Positions 1 to 7,493 of a stretch of 14,906 bases of DNA are shown here, in pieces (position 1 is the first letter of the stretch; each line of letters begins with the position of its first letter). The position numbers and the translations under genes are program-made. Below the pieces are notes generated by a model that saw only the letters and a list, made by a program, of their open reading frames with translations, was not told the origin of the DNA and searched no databases. The stretch is from Pedobacter sp. Lineage in GTDB: Bacteria > Bacteroidota > Bacteroidia > Sphingobacteriales > Sphingobacteriaceae. The DNA lies in NCBI GenBank assembly GCA_004295885.1, contig SEDG01000149.1, forward strand, positions 1-14,906, read 5' to 3'.

Positions 1-75
1 TGCATCAATTACACGTGTAACATATCCTTCTCTCTTTTCGTCTACAAAACGAACAAAATCACCTAGCTTAAACAT
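1..75 (-). CDS. DUF2027/Smr-domain-like protein, N-terminal fragment (cut by window edge)
   Basis: Only the first 25 codons are present, read leftwards from an ATG at 73-75; the gene runs off the window. The peptide begins MFKLGDFVRFVDEKREGY and continues to VTRVIDA. This resembles the N-terminus of the DUF2027/Smr-domain proteins of Bacteroidota, which open with a small beta-rich domain carrying a 'GDxVRF...GxVTRIID' pattern and end in a Smr (MutS2-like) domain. The gene lies 65 bp downstream of fabH on the same strand, so the two could share a transcript. The family call rests on memory of a short motif; the Smr domain itself is outside the window. Confidence 0.55.
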   Translation of the reverse strand, partial: MFKLGDFVRFVDEKREGYVTRVIDA

Positions 76-76
76 A

Positions 77-108
77 AATTGTTTTATTGTTAAATTGCTT
101 TATTGTTG
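77..108. repeat. Two tandem 16-bp A/T-rich units
   Basis: Two adjacent 16-mers (77-92 and 93-108) match at 14 of 16 positions and follow AATTGyTTTATTGTTr. They sit directly upstream of the DUF2027-like start codon. They resemble the short degenerate TTGTTT-type tandem spacers seen between Bacteroidota genes. No function is evident; they could also affect the leader of the gene at the left edge. Confidence 0.5.
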
Positions 109-140
109 GGACCTACTGCAAATTGAAAACTGCCCACTGA

Positions 141-1187
141 TTACCACCTAATCAAGGCACTTGCCCAAGTAAAACCAGAGCCAAATGCAGCAAGACAAAC
201 TAAATCGCCTTCTTTAATTTTTCCTGCTTCCCAAGCTTCACATAAGGCAATGGGTACAGATGCGGCGGTTGTATTTCCGTATTTTTGAATGTTATTAAAA
301 ACTTTATCGTCGCTTAGGCCTAACAGTTGTTGCACATATTGGCTAATGCGTAAATTGGCTTGATGTGGTACTAGTAAATCAATATCCTCGGCTTTTAAAT
401 TATTTGCTGCTAGCGCTTCCCTTATCACCTCTGGAAATTTCACTACTGCCTTTTTAAACACTGCAGGACCATCCATATAAGGTAATGCGGCTCCGCCTTC
501 TAGTTGTTCGGTTGTCATAAATAAACCTCCCAACTCTTGTTCTGGATAACCAGGCTTTTCTGGCAACCACTTATTAGCCGCAGCACCTGGATAAAACATC
601 GCCAAAATCTCCGCATCTGCGCCATCGCTATGCAAATGCGTACTTAAAATCCCTTGCCCTTCTTTTTGAGTAGGCTGTAAGACAACGGCTCCAGCACCGT
701 CACCAAAAATTACAGAGACATTGCGACTTCGGGTTTCGAAATCCATAGCAAACGAATGTTTCTCTGAACCAACTACCAGAATGTTTTTATACATTCCAGT
801 TTTAATAAATTGATCGGCAATGGATAATGCGTATAGAAATCCAGAGCATTGATTGCGAACATCAAGCGCTCCAATTTCTTTCATTTTCATTTCCCGTTGC
901 AACAAAACACCACAACCCGGGAAATAATAATCTGGACTTAGCGTAGCAAAAATGATAAAATCTACATCTTGTGCGGTAATGCCTGCTCTTTCAATTGCAA
1001 TTTTTGCCGCTTCAACCCCCATTGTGGTGGTGGTTTCGCCCAATCTATCCGCAAAGCGACGTTCCTTTATGCCAGTGCGTTCTTGTATCCATTCATCATT
1101 GGTTTCCATGAAACGAGATAAATCATTATTGGTATACACATTCTTAGGAACATAATAACCAATGCCTGCGATTTTGGAACTTTGCAT
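141..1187 (-). CDS. fabH: 3-oxoacyl-ACP synthase III (FabH-type ketoacyl synthase)
   Basis: Thiolase-fold condensing enzyme that joins an acyl-CoA primer to malonyl-ACP to start fatty-acid synthesis in the cytosol. With the start at 1187 the protein has 348 residues. The Cys-His-Asn triad is visible: Cys114 in RNQCSGF, His275 in VPHQANLR and Asn305 in YGNTTAAS, with the glycine-rich GDGAGAVVL before the middle and a C-terminal FGSGFTW. FabH enzymes usually have about 310-335 residues; the extra length is an insertion around residues 185-235, so a specialised KASIII paralogue (for example aryl polyene or branched-chain synthesis) is possible. A longer frame opens at a TTG at 1206-1208, but that triplet lies inside a perfect TACATTTG promoter box, so ATG 1187 is preferred. 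Divergent from clpS. Confidence 0.88.
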   Translation of the reverse strand: MQSSKIAGIGYYVPKNVYTNNDLSRFMETNDEWIQERTGIKERRFADRLGETTTTMGVEAAKIAIERAGITAQDVDFIIFATLSPDYYFPGCGVLLQREMKMKEIGALDVRNQCSGFLYALSIADQFIKTGMYKNILVVGSEKHSFAMDFETRSRNVSVIFGDGAGAVVLQPTQKEGQGILSTHLHSDGADAEILAMFYPGAAANKWLPEKPGYPEQELGGLFMTTEQLEGGAALPYMDGPAVFKKAVVKFPEVIREALAANNLKAEDIDLLVPHQANLRISQYVQQLLGLSDDKVFNNIQKYGNTTAASVPIALCEAWEAGKIKEGDLVCLAAFGSGFTWASALIRW

Positions 1188-1205
1188 AAGTTTTAATTTG
1201 GATAA

Positions 1206-1213
1206 CAAATGTA
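1206..1213 (-). promoter_or_regulatory. Bacteroidota -7 promoter box for fabH
   Basis: On the minus strand the sequence reads TACATTTG, an exact match to the Bacteroidota -7 consensus TAnnTTTG. Transcription would start a few bases downstream and leave a leader of about 15 nt before ATG 1187. No clear TTTG -33 element is seen at the usual distance. Confidence 0.5.
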
Positions 1214-1220
1214 ATTATTT

Positions 1221-1300
1221 TGGTTCATAGTCTATGGTTAATGGTCGATAGATAAATTGCTTACGAACTATCGCCATTGTCTATCAACTATGGGCTATTA
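1221..1300. repeat. Degenerate inverted repeat of CTATxG-type units between divergent promoters
   Basis: The left arm (about 1221-1251) and the right arm (about 1268-1300) are imperfect reverse complements around a 16-nt loop. Both are built from variants of CTATCG, CATAG, CTATGG and CCATT, and the arms also repeat internally. The stretch fills the gap between the fabH and clpS promoter boxes. I recognise it as one of the decayed palindromic spacer classes of Bacteroidota, from memory only. Confidence 0.55.
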
Positions 1301-1317
1301 ACTACTAAAAATTTGTT

Positions 1318-1325
1318 TATTTTTG
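1318..1325 (+). promoter_or_regulatory. Bacteroidota -7 promoter box for clpS
   Basis: TATTTTTG matches TAnnTTTG exactly and ends only four bases before the clpS ATG at 1330. If used, transcription starts at or next to the A of the start codon, so the mRNA would be leaderless or nearly so. No good -33 element is visible. Confidence 0.45.
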
Positions 1326-1329
1326 TACC

Positions 1330-1611
1330 ATGTCAACAGAAACCAAGGAAGAAACATTTACACTCGAAGAGATTTTAACCTCTTTAAAAACGGTTCATCG
1401 TTTAATATTATGGAACGATGATGTAAATACTTTCGAACATGTAATTTGGTGCATGATGAAATACTTAGATTACAACGAGTCTCAAGCTGAAAAAATTGCT
1501 TGGGAAGTTCACAACAAAGGCAAATGCGCTGTACTAGAAGGTTCTTTTACAGAAATGGAAGTTTACAGAAAGATTTTACAACAAGAAGGATTAACAGTTT
1601 CTGTTGATTAA
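1330..1611 (+). CDS. clpS: ATP-dependent Clp protease adaptor ClpS
   Basis: Cytosolic adaptor that delivers N-degron substrates, those with a bulky hydrophobic N-terminal residue, to the ClpA/ClpC unfoldase of the Clp protease. The protein has 93 residues, a typical size: a flexible N-terminus (1-22) followed by the ClpS fold. The substrate-pocket residues are visible: Asn29-Asp30-Asp31 in LWNDDVNTFEHV, equivalent to E. coli NDD 34-36, and His61 in EVHNKGKC, equivalent to His66. The ATG at 1330 is the only reasonable start and follows a perfect -7 box by four bases. The stop codon overlaps that of the convergent thioredoxin-fold gene by two bases, leaving no space for a terminator between them. 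Confidence 0.95.
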   Translation: MSTETKEETFTLEEILTSLKTVHRLILWNDDVNTFEHVIWCMMKYLDYNESQAEKIAWEVHNKGKCAVLEGSFTEMEVYRKILQQEGLTVSVD

Positions 1612-2207
1612 CCCAACTGCCCTAGTAATTCCGTTAACTCCGCTTGTGTAGCTTGAGTTTTATCTTTTGCATACCAACCATGTAATTGTTCAGCAACTAA
1701 ACCTGCATCTTCAATTTCTAGTTTCCATTGTTTTAGTAAGGTTTGCAAAATTTGTGGCCTTGGTCCCCATTTTGGTAAAACCGGATTTTTATTTTCATCC
1801 AATACTAAAAGCACAGGAATAGCCCTTCCTCCGTTAGTAAGGTAATTATCAATCAACTCCAGATTCTTATCCCTCAATACAATTCTCAAAGAGATTTTCC
1901 CATCTGAAGCGGCAACAATTTTTTCTATCACAGGCAAAATCTGGGCAGCATCTCCACACCATCCTTCACTAATCACCAAAAAGTTATAGTTGGCTTTTAC
2001 ATTTGCAATTGCTTCCAGCAAATCAGGGTTAAGAACAGTCGTTTTTTCAACTCTGTTCATTCTTTGAATGTTCATTTTAGTATAATGCAACATTCCAAGT
2101 GAGTGGTCATCCCCCGTGGTTTTGTTTTCTAAAAATAAACCATTTATTAGTTCGCGATAAATGATATAATCCATTCCGTTATCAAAAATATTACTGTAAT
2201 TGAGCAT
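1608..2207 (-). CDS. Thioredoxin-fold family protein with a single active-site cysteine
   Basis: A 199-residue cytosolic protein with no signal peptide. Residues 58-140 show a thioredoxin fold: strand VKANYNFLVIS, active-site segment SEGWCGDAAQ (Cys84) and the cis-proline loop GGRAIPVLLV (Pro131). The usual CxxC is absent: the position three residues after Cys84 is Ala87, so a normal dithiol-disulfide cycle is not possible with this site alone. It fits the Thioredoxin_9-type family common in Bacteroidota, where WCGD followed by a non-Cys is frequent. The N-terminal helical part (YREL...KTTGDD...YTKMNIQRM) also fits that family. The physiological partner is unknown. A second in-frame Met (residue 12) could be the start, but similarity to the family begins before it. 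Confidence 0.75.
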   Translation of the reverse strand: MLNYSNIFDNGMDYIIYRELINGLFLENKTTGDDHSLGMLHYTKMNIQRMNRVEKTTVLNPDLLEAIANVKANYNFLVISEGWCGDAAQILPVIEKIVAASDGKISLRIVLRDKNLELIDNYLTNGGRAIPVLLVLDENKNPVLPKWGPRPQILQTLLKQWKLEIEDAGLVAEQLHGWYAKDKTQATQAELTELLGQLG

Positions 2208-2259
2208 AAAATAGCTGTAATAAAATAGTTACGCCTCGTTTTTTTAAACCATCAAAGCC

Positions 2260-2267
2260 GACCTTTG
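2260..2267 (+). promoter_or_regulatory. Possible -7 box for the outer-membrane gene pair
   Basis: GACCTTTG differs from TAnnTTTG at one position and lies 35 bp before the ATG at 2303; a T-run about 20 bp upstream could act as a weak -33 region. It would drive the two adjacent beta-barrel genes. The assignment is tentative. Confidence 0.3.
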
Positions 2268-2302
2268 TCAATTCACAAGGAAAACGGAAAGAAAAATTTA
2301 AG

Positions 2303-4795
2303 ATGAGACACTTTACTACCAAAGTTCTGCTATTTGCACTAGCATTTTGTATAATCACTGTAAAAATATTCGCTCAAACTACTGGCGAAGGTAAGATTAG
2401 CGGAAAAATTATTGAAGCCGAAACAAATCAAACTATCCCATTTGCGGGAGCGGTGCTATTAGATAAAAAAACAAAAGTAATTGTAAAAGGCGTACAGACA
2501 GATGCCGACGGTAATTTCATTTTAACCAATATACCAAAAGGCACCTACACTTTTAAAGCTAGTTATGTTGGTTTTCAAACTATGGTTAGGGACTCTGTTT
2601 CTATATCAGACGCTGTTAAAACGGTAGATTTCGGCACTATCAAAATGAAACCTGCCAAAGGAAATTTATTAAGCGAAGTAAAAGTTACTGCCCCAAAAAC
2701 GACAATGCAATTGGGTATTGATAAAAAGGTTTTTTCGGTAGACCAAAGTTTAGTAAGTGAAGGCGGTTCTGCCTCAGATTTATTGCAAAATGTTCCATCT
2801 GTACAAACAGACATAGAAGGTAATGTAAGTTTGCGTGGTTCTGCTGGTGTAAAGGTTTTGATAGACGGTAAACCATCATTAATTGCTGGCGGTAACGTTG
2901 CTCAAATCTTGCAATCAATTCCTGCGAGTTCAATCGAAAGTGTAGAATTGATTACCAATCCATCTGCAAAATACGATGCAGAGGGTCAATCAGGAATCAT
3001 CAACATTGTTTTAAAGAAAAACAAAAAACTAGGTTTTAATGGCTCATTGGCACTGTCAGCTGGTAATCGTGATAATTACAACGGAAATACCAGTTTAAGT
3101 TTCCAAAATAGCAAGATTAATCTTTATGGAAATTATGGTTATCGTTACGGCAATCGAATAGGTGGTGGTTATAACAACATTGACTACATTGACCCAATCA
3201 ATTCAATTCCTACTGGTTTTGCCGACCAACTTTCTAACTCTAAAGATTTAAACAAGAGCCATAATTTAAAGGCAGGGATAGATTATTATTTAGCCGAAAA
3301 GAGTGTAGTTAGCTTTTCAACCGGTTTTAATTTGAGGAATGAAGATGAGAATGAGTTTTTAAACATTGATAAGTTGGGTGCTACAAAAAATCCTGTTGAA
3401 TTAAGTAGAAGAAGAAATGTAGAAAACGGCGATGGAAAAAGTGTAGATTTAAACTTAGATTTCTCACAAAAATTTAAAAAACCAAAAGAAGAACTTACCA
3501 TAAATCTTGGCTTTTCACAGGGTAATAACGACAGCTTTCAAGTTTACAACACAAATATCTATAACATCAACGGTGCAACAGTTAATAATTTAGATGTGCA
3601 ACAAACTGACAGATTTAGCTTCAATAGAAACTATAATGCACAACTAGATTACAGCTTACCTGTTGGCAAATCAGGTAAAATTGAGGCTGGATTACGTAGC
3701 CAGGTTCGTATATCAGAAAGTTCTACCTATGCTGACGAATTAAGCCCGGTTAACGGTCAGTTTAACTTTAATTATGCTTTGAGTAATGAGTTTAACAATA
3801 AGGATCAAGTGCATGCAGCTTATGTAAATTATCAAAATCAGGTTAATAATTTTGGTTATCAATTTGGTTTAAGAGCAGAAGATGCAGCTTTAGATACACG
3901 TTTAGGTGCTTATGATATTAATACTAATCTTAAATATATTCCAGGTAGAGTTGCTTATACTCGTATTTACCCAAGTGTATTTTTAACCCAAAAACTAAAA
4001 GGCGACCATCAATTACAATTGAGCTATAGTCGTAGGGTAAATAGACCTAGAGGATGGGACACTAACCCTTTTTTAGACGTGTCTAATCCATTAAACTACC
4101 GCCAAGGAAATGTGAATTTATTACCAGAAGATGTACACGCTTTTGAGTTTAGCCATAGCAAATTTTGGAAAAAGTTTTCATTGATATCATCAGTCTATAT
4201 GCGCCAAACCAATGATGTAATTCAGCGTATAAGAACCGAACCTGACGCAAATGGAATTACCATTACAACTCCACAAAACTTAACAAGAAGTATTAATAGT
4301 GGTTTAGAGTTAATTGGAAAATTCGATTTATTTAAATCATGGAACTTTACAGCGAACGTTAATCTTTACCAAAGCAAAATAAAAGGCGTACCTGCTTTCG
4401 GCATAGTAGAAAACTCTGGCTTTAGCTATAACACCAACCTAACCAACAACTTTGTGTTGCCTTACGGCGTAACACTTCAACTTCGAGGCGAATATCGTTC
4501 TAGGGAAGTAATGGCACAAGGCATAAGAAAAGCAATGTATGGTGTAGATGCTGGAGCTAAATACGATTTGAATAAAAAAGCTAGTTTAAGCCTTAATGTT
4601 AGAGATGTTTTTGCCAGCAGGAAATGGCAAATGCAAACCACTGGCTCAACTTCTATTGTAGATTTTAGCCGTTTATTTGGTGGTACCCAAGCAAATCTAA
4701 CTTTCTCTTACCGTTTTGGTAAAACCGATTTTAGCTTTAAGAAAACTAAAAAATCAGACGAACAAGGTTCTCGTCCGGATGAAGAATCATTTTAA
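2303..4795 (+). CDS. Outer-membrane beta-barrel protein, TonB-receptor-like (carboxypeptidase-regulatory domain, plug, barrel)
   Basis: An 830-residue outer-membrane protein. Residues 1-24 are a signal peptide ending IFA before Gln. Residues about 30-115 form a carboxypeptidase-regulatory-like beta-sandwich (GKISGKIIEAETNQ..., then PKGTYTFKASYVGFQT). Residues about 140-240 are plug-like (LLQNVPSVQTDIEGNVSLRG, VLIDGKPS, ITNPSAKYDAEG). The rest is alternating barrel sequence ending in FSYRFGKTDFSF with a charged tail. This matches the OMP_b-brl_3 class of TonB-dependent-receptor relatives common in Bacteroidota. There is no SusD-like partner, so it is not a standard SusC/D pair; the substrate is unknown. 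The next gene, 20 bp downstream on the same strand, is a paralogue and probably shares the transcript. Comparing the two reveals the deletion in the second. Confidence 0.85.
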   Translation: MRHFTTKVLLFALAFCIITVKIFAQTTGEGKISGKIIEAETNQTIPFAGAVLLDKKTKVIVKGVQTDADGNFILTNIPKGTYTFKASYVGFQTMVRDSVSISDAVKTVDFGTIKMKPAKGNLLSEVKVTAPKTTMQLGIDKKVFSVDQSLVSEGGSASDLLQNVPSVQTDIEGNVSLRGSAGVKVLIDGKPSLIAGGNVAQILQSIPASSIESVELITNPSAKYDAEGQSGIINIVLKKNKKLGFNGSLALSAGNRDNYNGNTSLSFQNSKINLYGNYGYRYGNRIGGGYNNIDYIDPINSIPTGFADQLSNSKDLNKSHNLKAGIDYYLAEKSVVSFSTGFNLRNEDENEFLNIDKLGATKNPVELSRRRNVENGDGKSVDLNLDFSQKFKKPKEELTINLGFSQGNNDSFQVYNTNIYNINGATVNNLDVQQTDRFSFNRNYNAQLDYSLPVGKSGKIEAGLRSQVRISESSTYADELSPVNGQFNFNYALSNEFNNKDQVHAAYVNYQNQVNNFGYQFGLRAEDAALDTRLGAYDINTNLKYIPGRVAYTRIYPSVFLTQKLKGDHQLQLSYSRRVNRPRGWDTNPFLDVSNPLNYRQGNVNLLPEDVHAFEFSHSKFWKKFSLISSVYMRQTNDVIQRIRTEPDANGITITTPQNLTRSINSGLELIGKFDLFKSWNFTANVNLYQSKIKGVPAFGIVENSGFSYNTNLTNNFVLPYGVTLQLRGEYRSREVMAQGIRKAMYGVDAGAKYDLNKKASLSLNVRDVFASRKWQMQTTGSTSIVDFSRLFGGTQANLTFSYRFGKTDFSFKKTKKSDEQGSRPDEESF

Positions 4796-4815
4796 ACTTT
4801 TATATTCGCCATACC

Positions 4816-7109
4816 TTGAAAAGATTGTCGTTACTTTTTTTAGCCTTTGCCTTTTTTAGCTTAATTTCCTTCAGCGCTAATGCTGCAGAAAAAGGTATTA
4901 TTAGAGGTAAAATTGTGGAAGAAGTGGGCGCATTACCCATTCCTTATGCTGCAGTTTCTTTGTACGAAGGCACAAATGAGCAAACGCTTTCCATTACACA
5001 GAGTGATGAAAATGGTTTCTTCAAAATCAGCAATTTAAAAGTTGGCACTTATCGAGTAAAAATTAGTTACGTTGGCTACACTAATCTTTTTGTAAATGAA
5101 ATTATCATTACTGAAAAAGATTTCGATAAAAATCTCGGCAATTTAAAGCTGGCCAGCGAACAAAGCAGCTTAAATGAAGTTGTAATTACGGCACAAAAAC
5201 CTTTGGTAGAATTTGGCGCTGATGTAATTACTTATAATGTTGGCTCTTCTGTTTTAGCCGAAGGAAGTACAGCAACCGATGTACTTAAAAACGTGCCAAT
5301 GGTGCAGGTAGACATAGACGGAAATGCCACCATTTCTGGCAAAAGGAGTACCAGAGTTTTTATTGATGGGAAACCATCAGATTATATGACATCGAATATC
5401 GCCGATTTGTTAAACGTATTACCATCTGATGCTATTGAGAAAATTGAAGTGATGACAAATCCACCGTCCAAATATTCTGGAGATGGAGAAGGAATCCTCA
5501 ACATCGTGATGAAAAAAGGCTTCAAGGTAGGGTTTAATGGCAATATTGGTATAAATGCTGGTTTACAAGGCAATTCAAACACCAATGCTTTTGCATCTTA
5601 TCGCGGTAAAAATTTTAACATCAATGGTGGCGGAGCTTACAGACAAAACATTGGCAAAGGAAATAGCGAAAGTTACAGGACAAATATTTTCCCTGATACA
5701 ACTTTTTATTACAATCAGTTTAATAACAATAGAAACGATAATGAAGGTGGCAATTTTAGGGTAGGTTTTGATTGGGACATCACGCCAAAACAAAGTCTAC
5801 GCCTATCAACAAACTACAACGTAAACAGTAACAACAGTATTTCTGGAAACGATTTTTATTACTTAAATGAAGAGCAAATTGCCACTCGCCTACGCAATCA
5901 GCAAAACCTTGGCGATGGAAATAGCAATAACTTTGTTTTTAATGCCGATTATAACCTACAAACAGATACCGTTGGTGGTAAAATGACTATTGGCGTTACT
6001 GTAAATACCAATTCGAATAACGATTTGCGTTCTTATAACCGTACTTATGCTTTCCCCACCAATTTAAATCCGAGTTTGCAGCAAAACAACAACCAAGTTG
6101 GTAACGATGGATTAACTTTTAACTTAGATTATGATAAGCCAGTTTTCAAAAAACGAGACCAATTAGAGTTCGGACTTGCTTATAATTATCGTAAAAATGA
6201 TAACGATTTATTGGTACAAAATTTCAATTACCAAACACAAGAATACATCACTAACCAAAAGCTAACCAACAAGTTTTTTTACAACGAAAACATCTTATCA
6301 GGTTATGCAGCGCTTTTCCAAGTGTGTCAGTCAATCGTTTTTTTAAAAAAAGATATAATTTTGGCGCAACCTATAGTGTTCGTATCAACCGACCAAGGGA
6401 GTTCGCCTTAAATCCGCAGGTTAACAATGCAGACACCTTAAACATTTCTTACGGAAACCCAGATTTATCTCCATCTTATACTCATCAAATGGATTTAAGT
6501 TTTGGCGCTTTCGGATTAAAATGGTCATTTACGCCTCGTATTTCTTACTCGAACAGTAGCGGAGTTATAGAAAGATATAGAATTGTAAATCCTAACGGCA
6601 TTTCTGAAAGTACATTTGATAACGTGGGTACAAACCAATCTTTTGCCCTAATGTTAATCGGAAATTTCCGCCCTACCAATAAGATTTCTACGAATGGAAA
6701 TTTTAGTGTTATCCAAAGCAAATATAGTTCTTCTTTAAATTCGTCATTAAATAGAGATGGATTAAGTTTACGAGGCTCGTTAGGAATTTCTATGCAATTG
6801 CCTTATAAAACAGCGTTTGAGTCTAACTTAAACTACGCGAACAACATCACTGCCCAAGGTCGTAATAAAGGTTCTATTAATAGCAGTTTTGGTGCAAGAA
6901 AAAGCTTCTTTAAGAATACTTTAAGTTTAAGAATTAGCACACAAGACCCATTTGGAAGGAGGAACAATAATTCTTTTAACCAAGGTTTAAATTTTATTTC
7001 TCAAAGCTATTCAACCAATAATTCTAGCAATGTAAACTTCAGCTTAAACTATCGTTTTACTAAGGTGAAAGTTAACAAAGTTGTTATTCCGCCGGCTCCT
7101 AAACAGTAA
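4816..7109 (+). pseudogene. Second outer-membrane beta-barrel protein, broken by internal deletion and frameshift near 6314-6318
   Basis: A paralogue of the preceding gene. It opens at TTG 4816 with a signal peptide (cleavage near ANA/AEK, residue 23), then a carboxypeptidase-regulatory-like domain (about 28-115), a plug (VLKNVPMVQVDIDGNATI, FIDGKPS, MTNPPSKYSGDG) and barrel. The starting frame is homologous to its neighbour up to about residue 501 (SGYAALF), then runs out of frame to a stop at 6409-6411. Similarity resumes in the -1 frame from about 6315 (FPSVSVNRFFKKRYNFG, then NRPREFALNP) and continues to the stop at 7107-7109. In the intact neighbour the matching points are residues 511 and 556, so about 44 residues are missing at the junction. 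A T7A7 tract at 6338-6351 lies after the junction, so a simple homopolymer indel does not explain it. A sequencing or assembly error cannot be excluded. Confidence 0.8.
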
Positions 7110-7166
7110 AGCTTAACAATGCTTCTTCTTTTGAAAAGCAGTTTCAGCATTTCAATTATTGGTTCT

Positions 7167-7221
7167 GCCCGCTTTTCTTACGGCCACAAAAAAAAGGGTG
7201 GCCTTCATACAATCGGGTTTA
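7167..7221 (+). repeat. Intergenic repeat, copy 1 (CCCGCTTTTC ... CAATCGGGTTTA)
   Basis: The element begins GCCCGCTTTTC and ends CAATCGGGTTTA. Its middle is a small hairpin: GGCCAC at 7182-7187 pairs with GTGGCC at 7198-7203 around an A-rich loop. The outer motifs recur in copy 2 on the other strand. I recall elements with a CCCGCTTTCC start, a variable hairpin middle and a CAATCGGGGTT end from many Bacteroidota intergenic regions; that part is memory, not computation. Confidence 0.6.
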
Positions 7222-7257
7222 GAAAACATAAGCCTGTGCTAAAATGTAAAACTGTGA

Positions 7258-7289
7258 CTAAAGCCTTAAAAAGCATTACTTGGCTTTAG
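7258..7289. repeat. Stem-loop CTAAAGCC / GGCTTTAG
   Basis: An exact 8-bp inverted repeat: 7258-7265 pairs with 7282-7289 around a 16-nt loop. There is no T-run after it, so it is a poor intrinsic terminator. It lies midway between the two copies of the larger repeat and could be part of a composite element. Confidence 0.45.
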
Positions 7290-7359
7290 CCAAATCAGAA
7301 ATCCAATTTTATAAAGCTATGTCTGGTTGCATTTGCCAAAAACCAGTACCGTTAAAATA

Positions 7360-7409
7360 TAAACCTGATTGAACGAATGCCGTTCTTCGCGGCTTAGGAA
7401 AAGCAGGAC
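7360..7409 (-). repeat. Intergenic repeat, copy 2, inverted relative to copy 1
   Basis: On the minus strand this reads GTCCTGCTTTTC, then a variable middle, then CAATCAGGTTTA. The end motif matches copy 1 at 11 of 12 positions and the start shares GCTTTTC plus flanking bases. The middle differs in sequence but also holds short complementary pieces (GCCGCG and CGGC). The two copies face each other about 140 bp apart. Confidence 0.55.
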
Positions 7410-7493
7410 TAAACTGGCCAAAAACTACTGTCATTGTTTTTCAAAATTTAAAAACTAGAACTAAGACTTCATAATTCTCTGTATCTTGCGTTC

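Larger units (their letters stand above)
7110..7493. other. 384-bp non-coding, repeat-rich gap
   Basis: No convincing gene lies here. The gap holds two oppositely oriented copies of one repeat (7167-7221 and 7360-7409), a separate 8-bp stem-loop between them (7258-7289) and A/T-rich sequence before the Nudix start. A TATCTTG at 7482-7488 just before ATG 7494 is a weak match to the -7 consensus and may serve the Nudix gene. No clear terminator for the upstream gene was found. Confidence 0.6.

Noticed and set aside
6338..6351. Programmed -1 frameshift at T7A7 as the main explanation of the broken barrel gene
   Set aside because: Homology already switches frame about 20 bases before the tract and about 44 residues are missing, which slippage cannot explain.
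6324..7109. Separate 261-codon gene on the plus strand
   Set aside because: Its N-terminus is in the middle of a beta-barrel homologous to the neighbouring paralogue; it is the 3' part of the broken barrel gene, not an independent gene.
2303..7109. SusC/SusD polysaccharide-utilisation locus
   Set aside because: The two barrel proteins are of the smaller OMP_b-brl_3 type and no SusD lipoprotein or glycoside hydrolase is nearby.
7309..7434. 41-codon open frame on the minus strand starting MTVVFGQF and ending MQPDIAL
   Set aside because: Most of its length is repeat copy 2 (7360-7409), it has no recognisable family, and no supporting neighbour; more likely a chance frame, though conservation of the peptide across repeat copies would change this.
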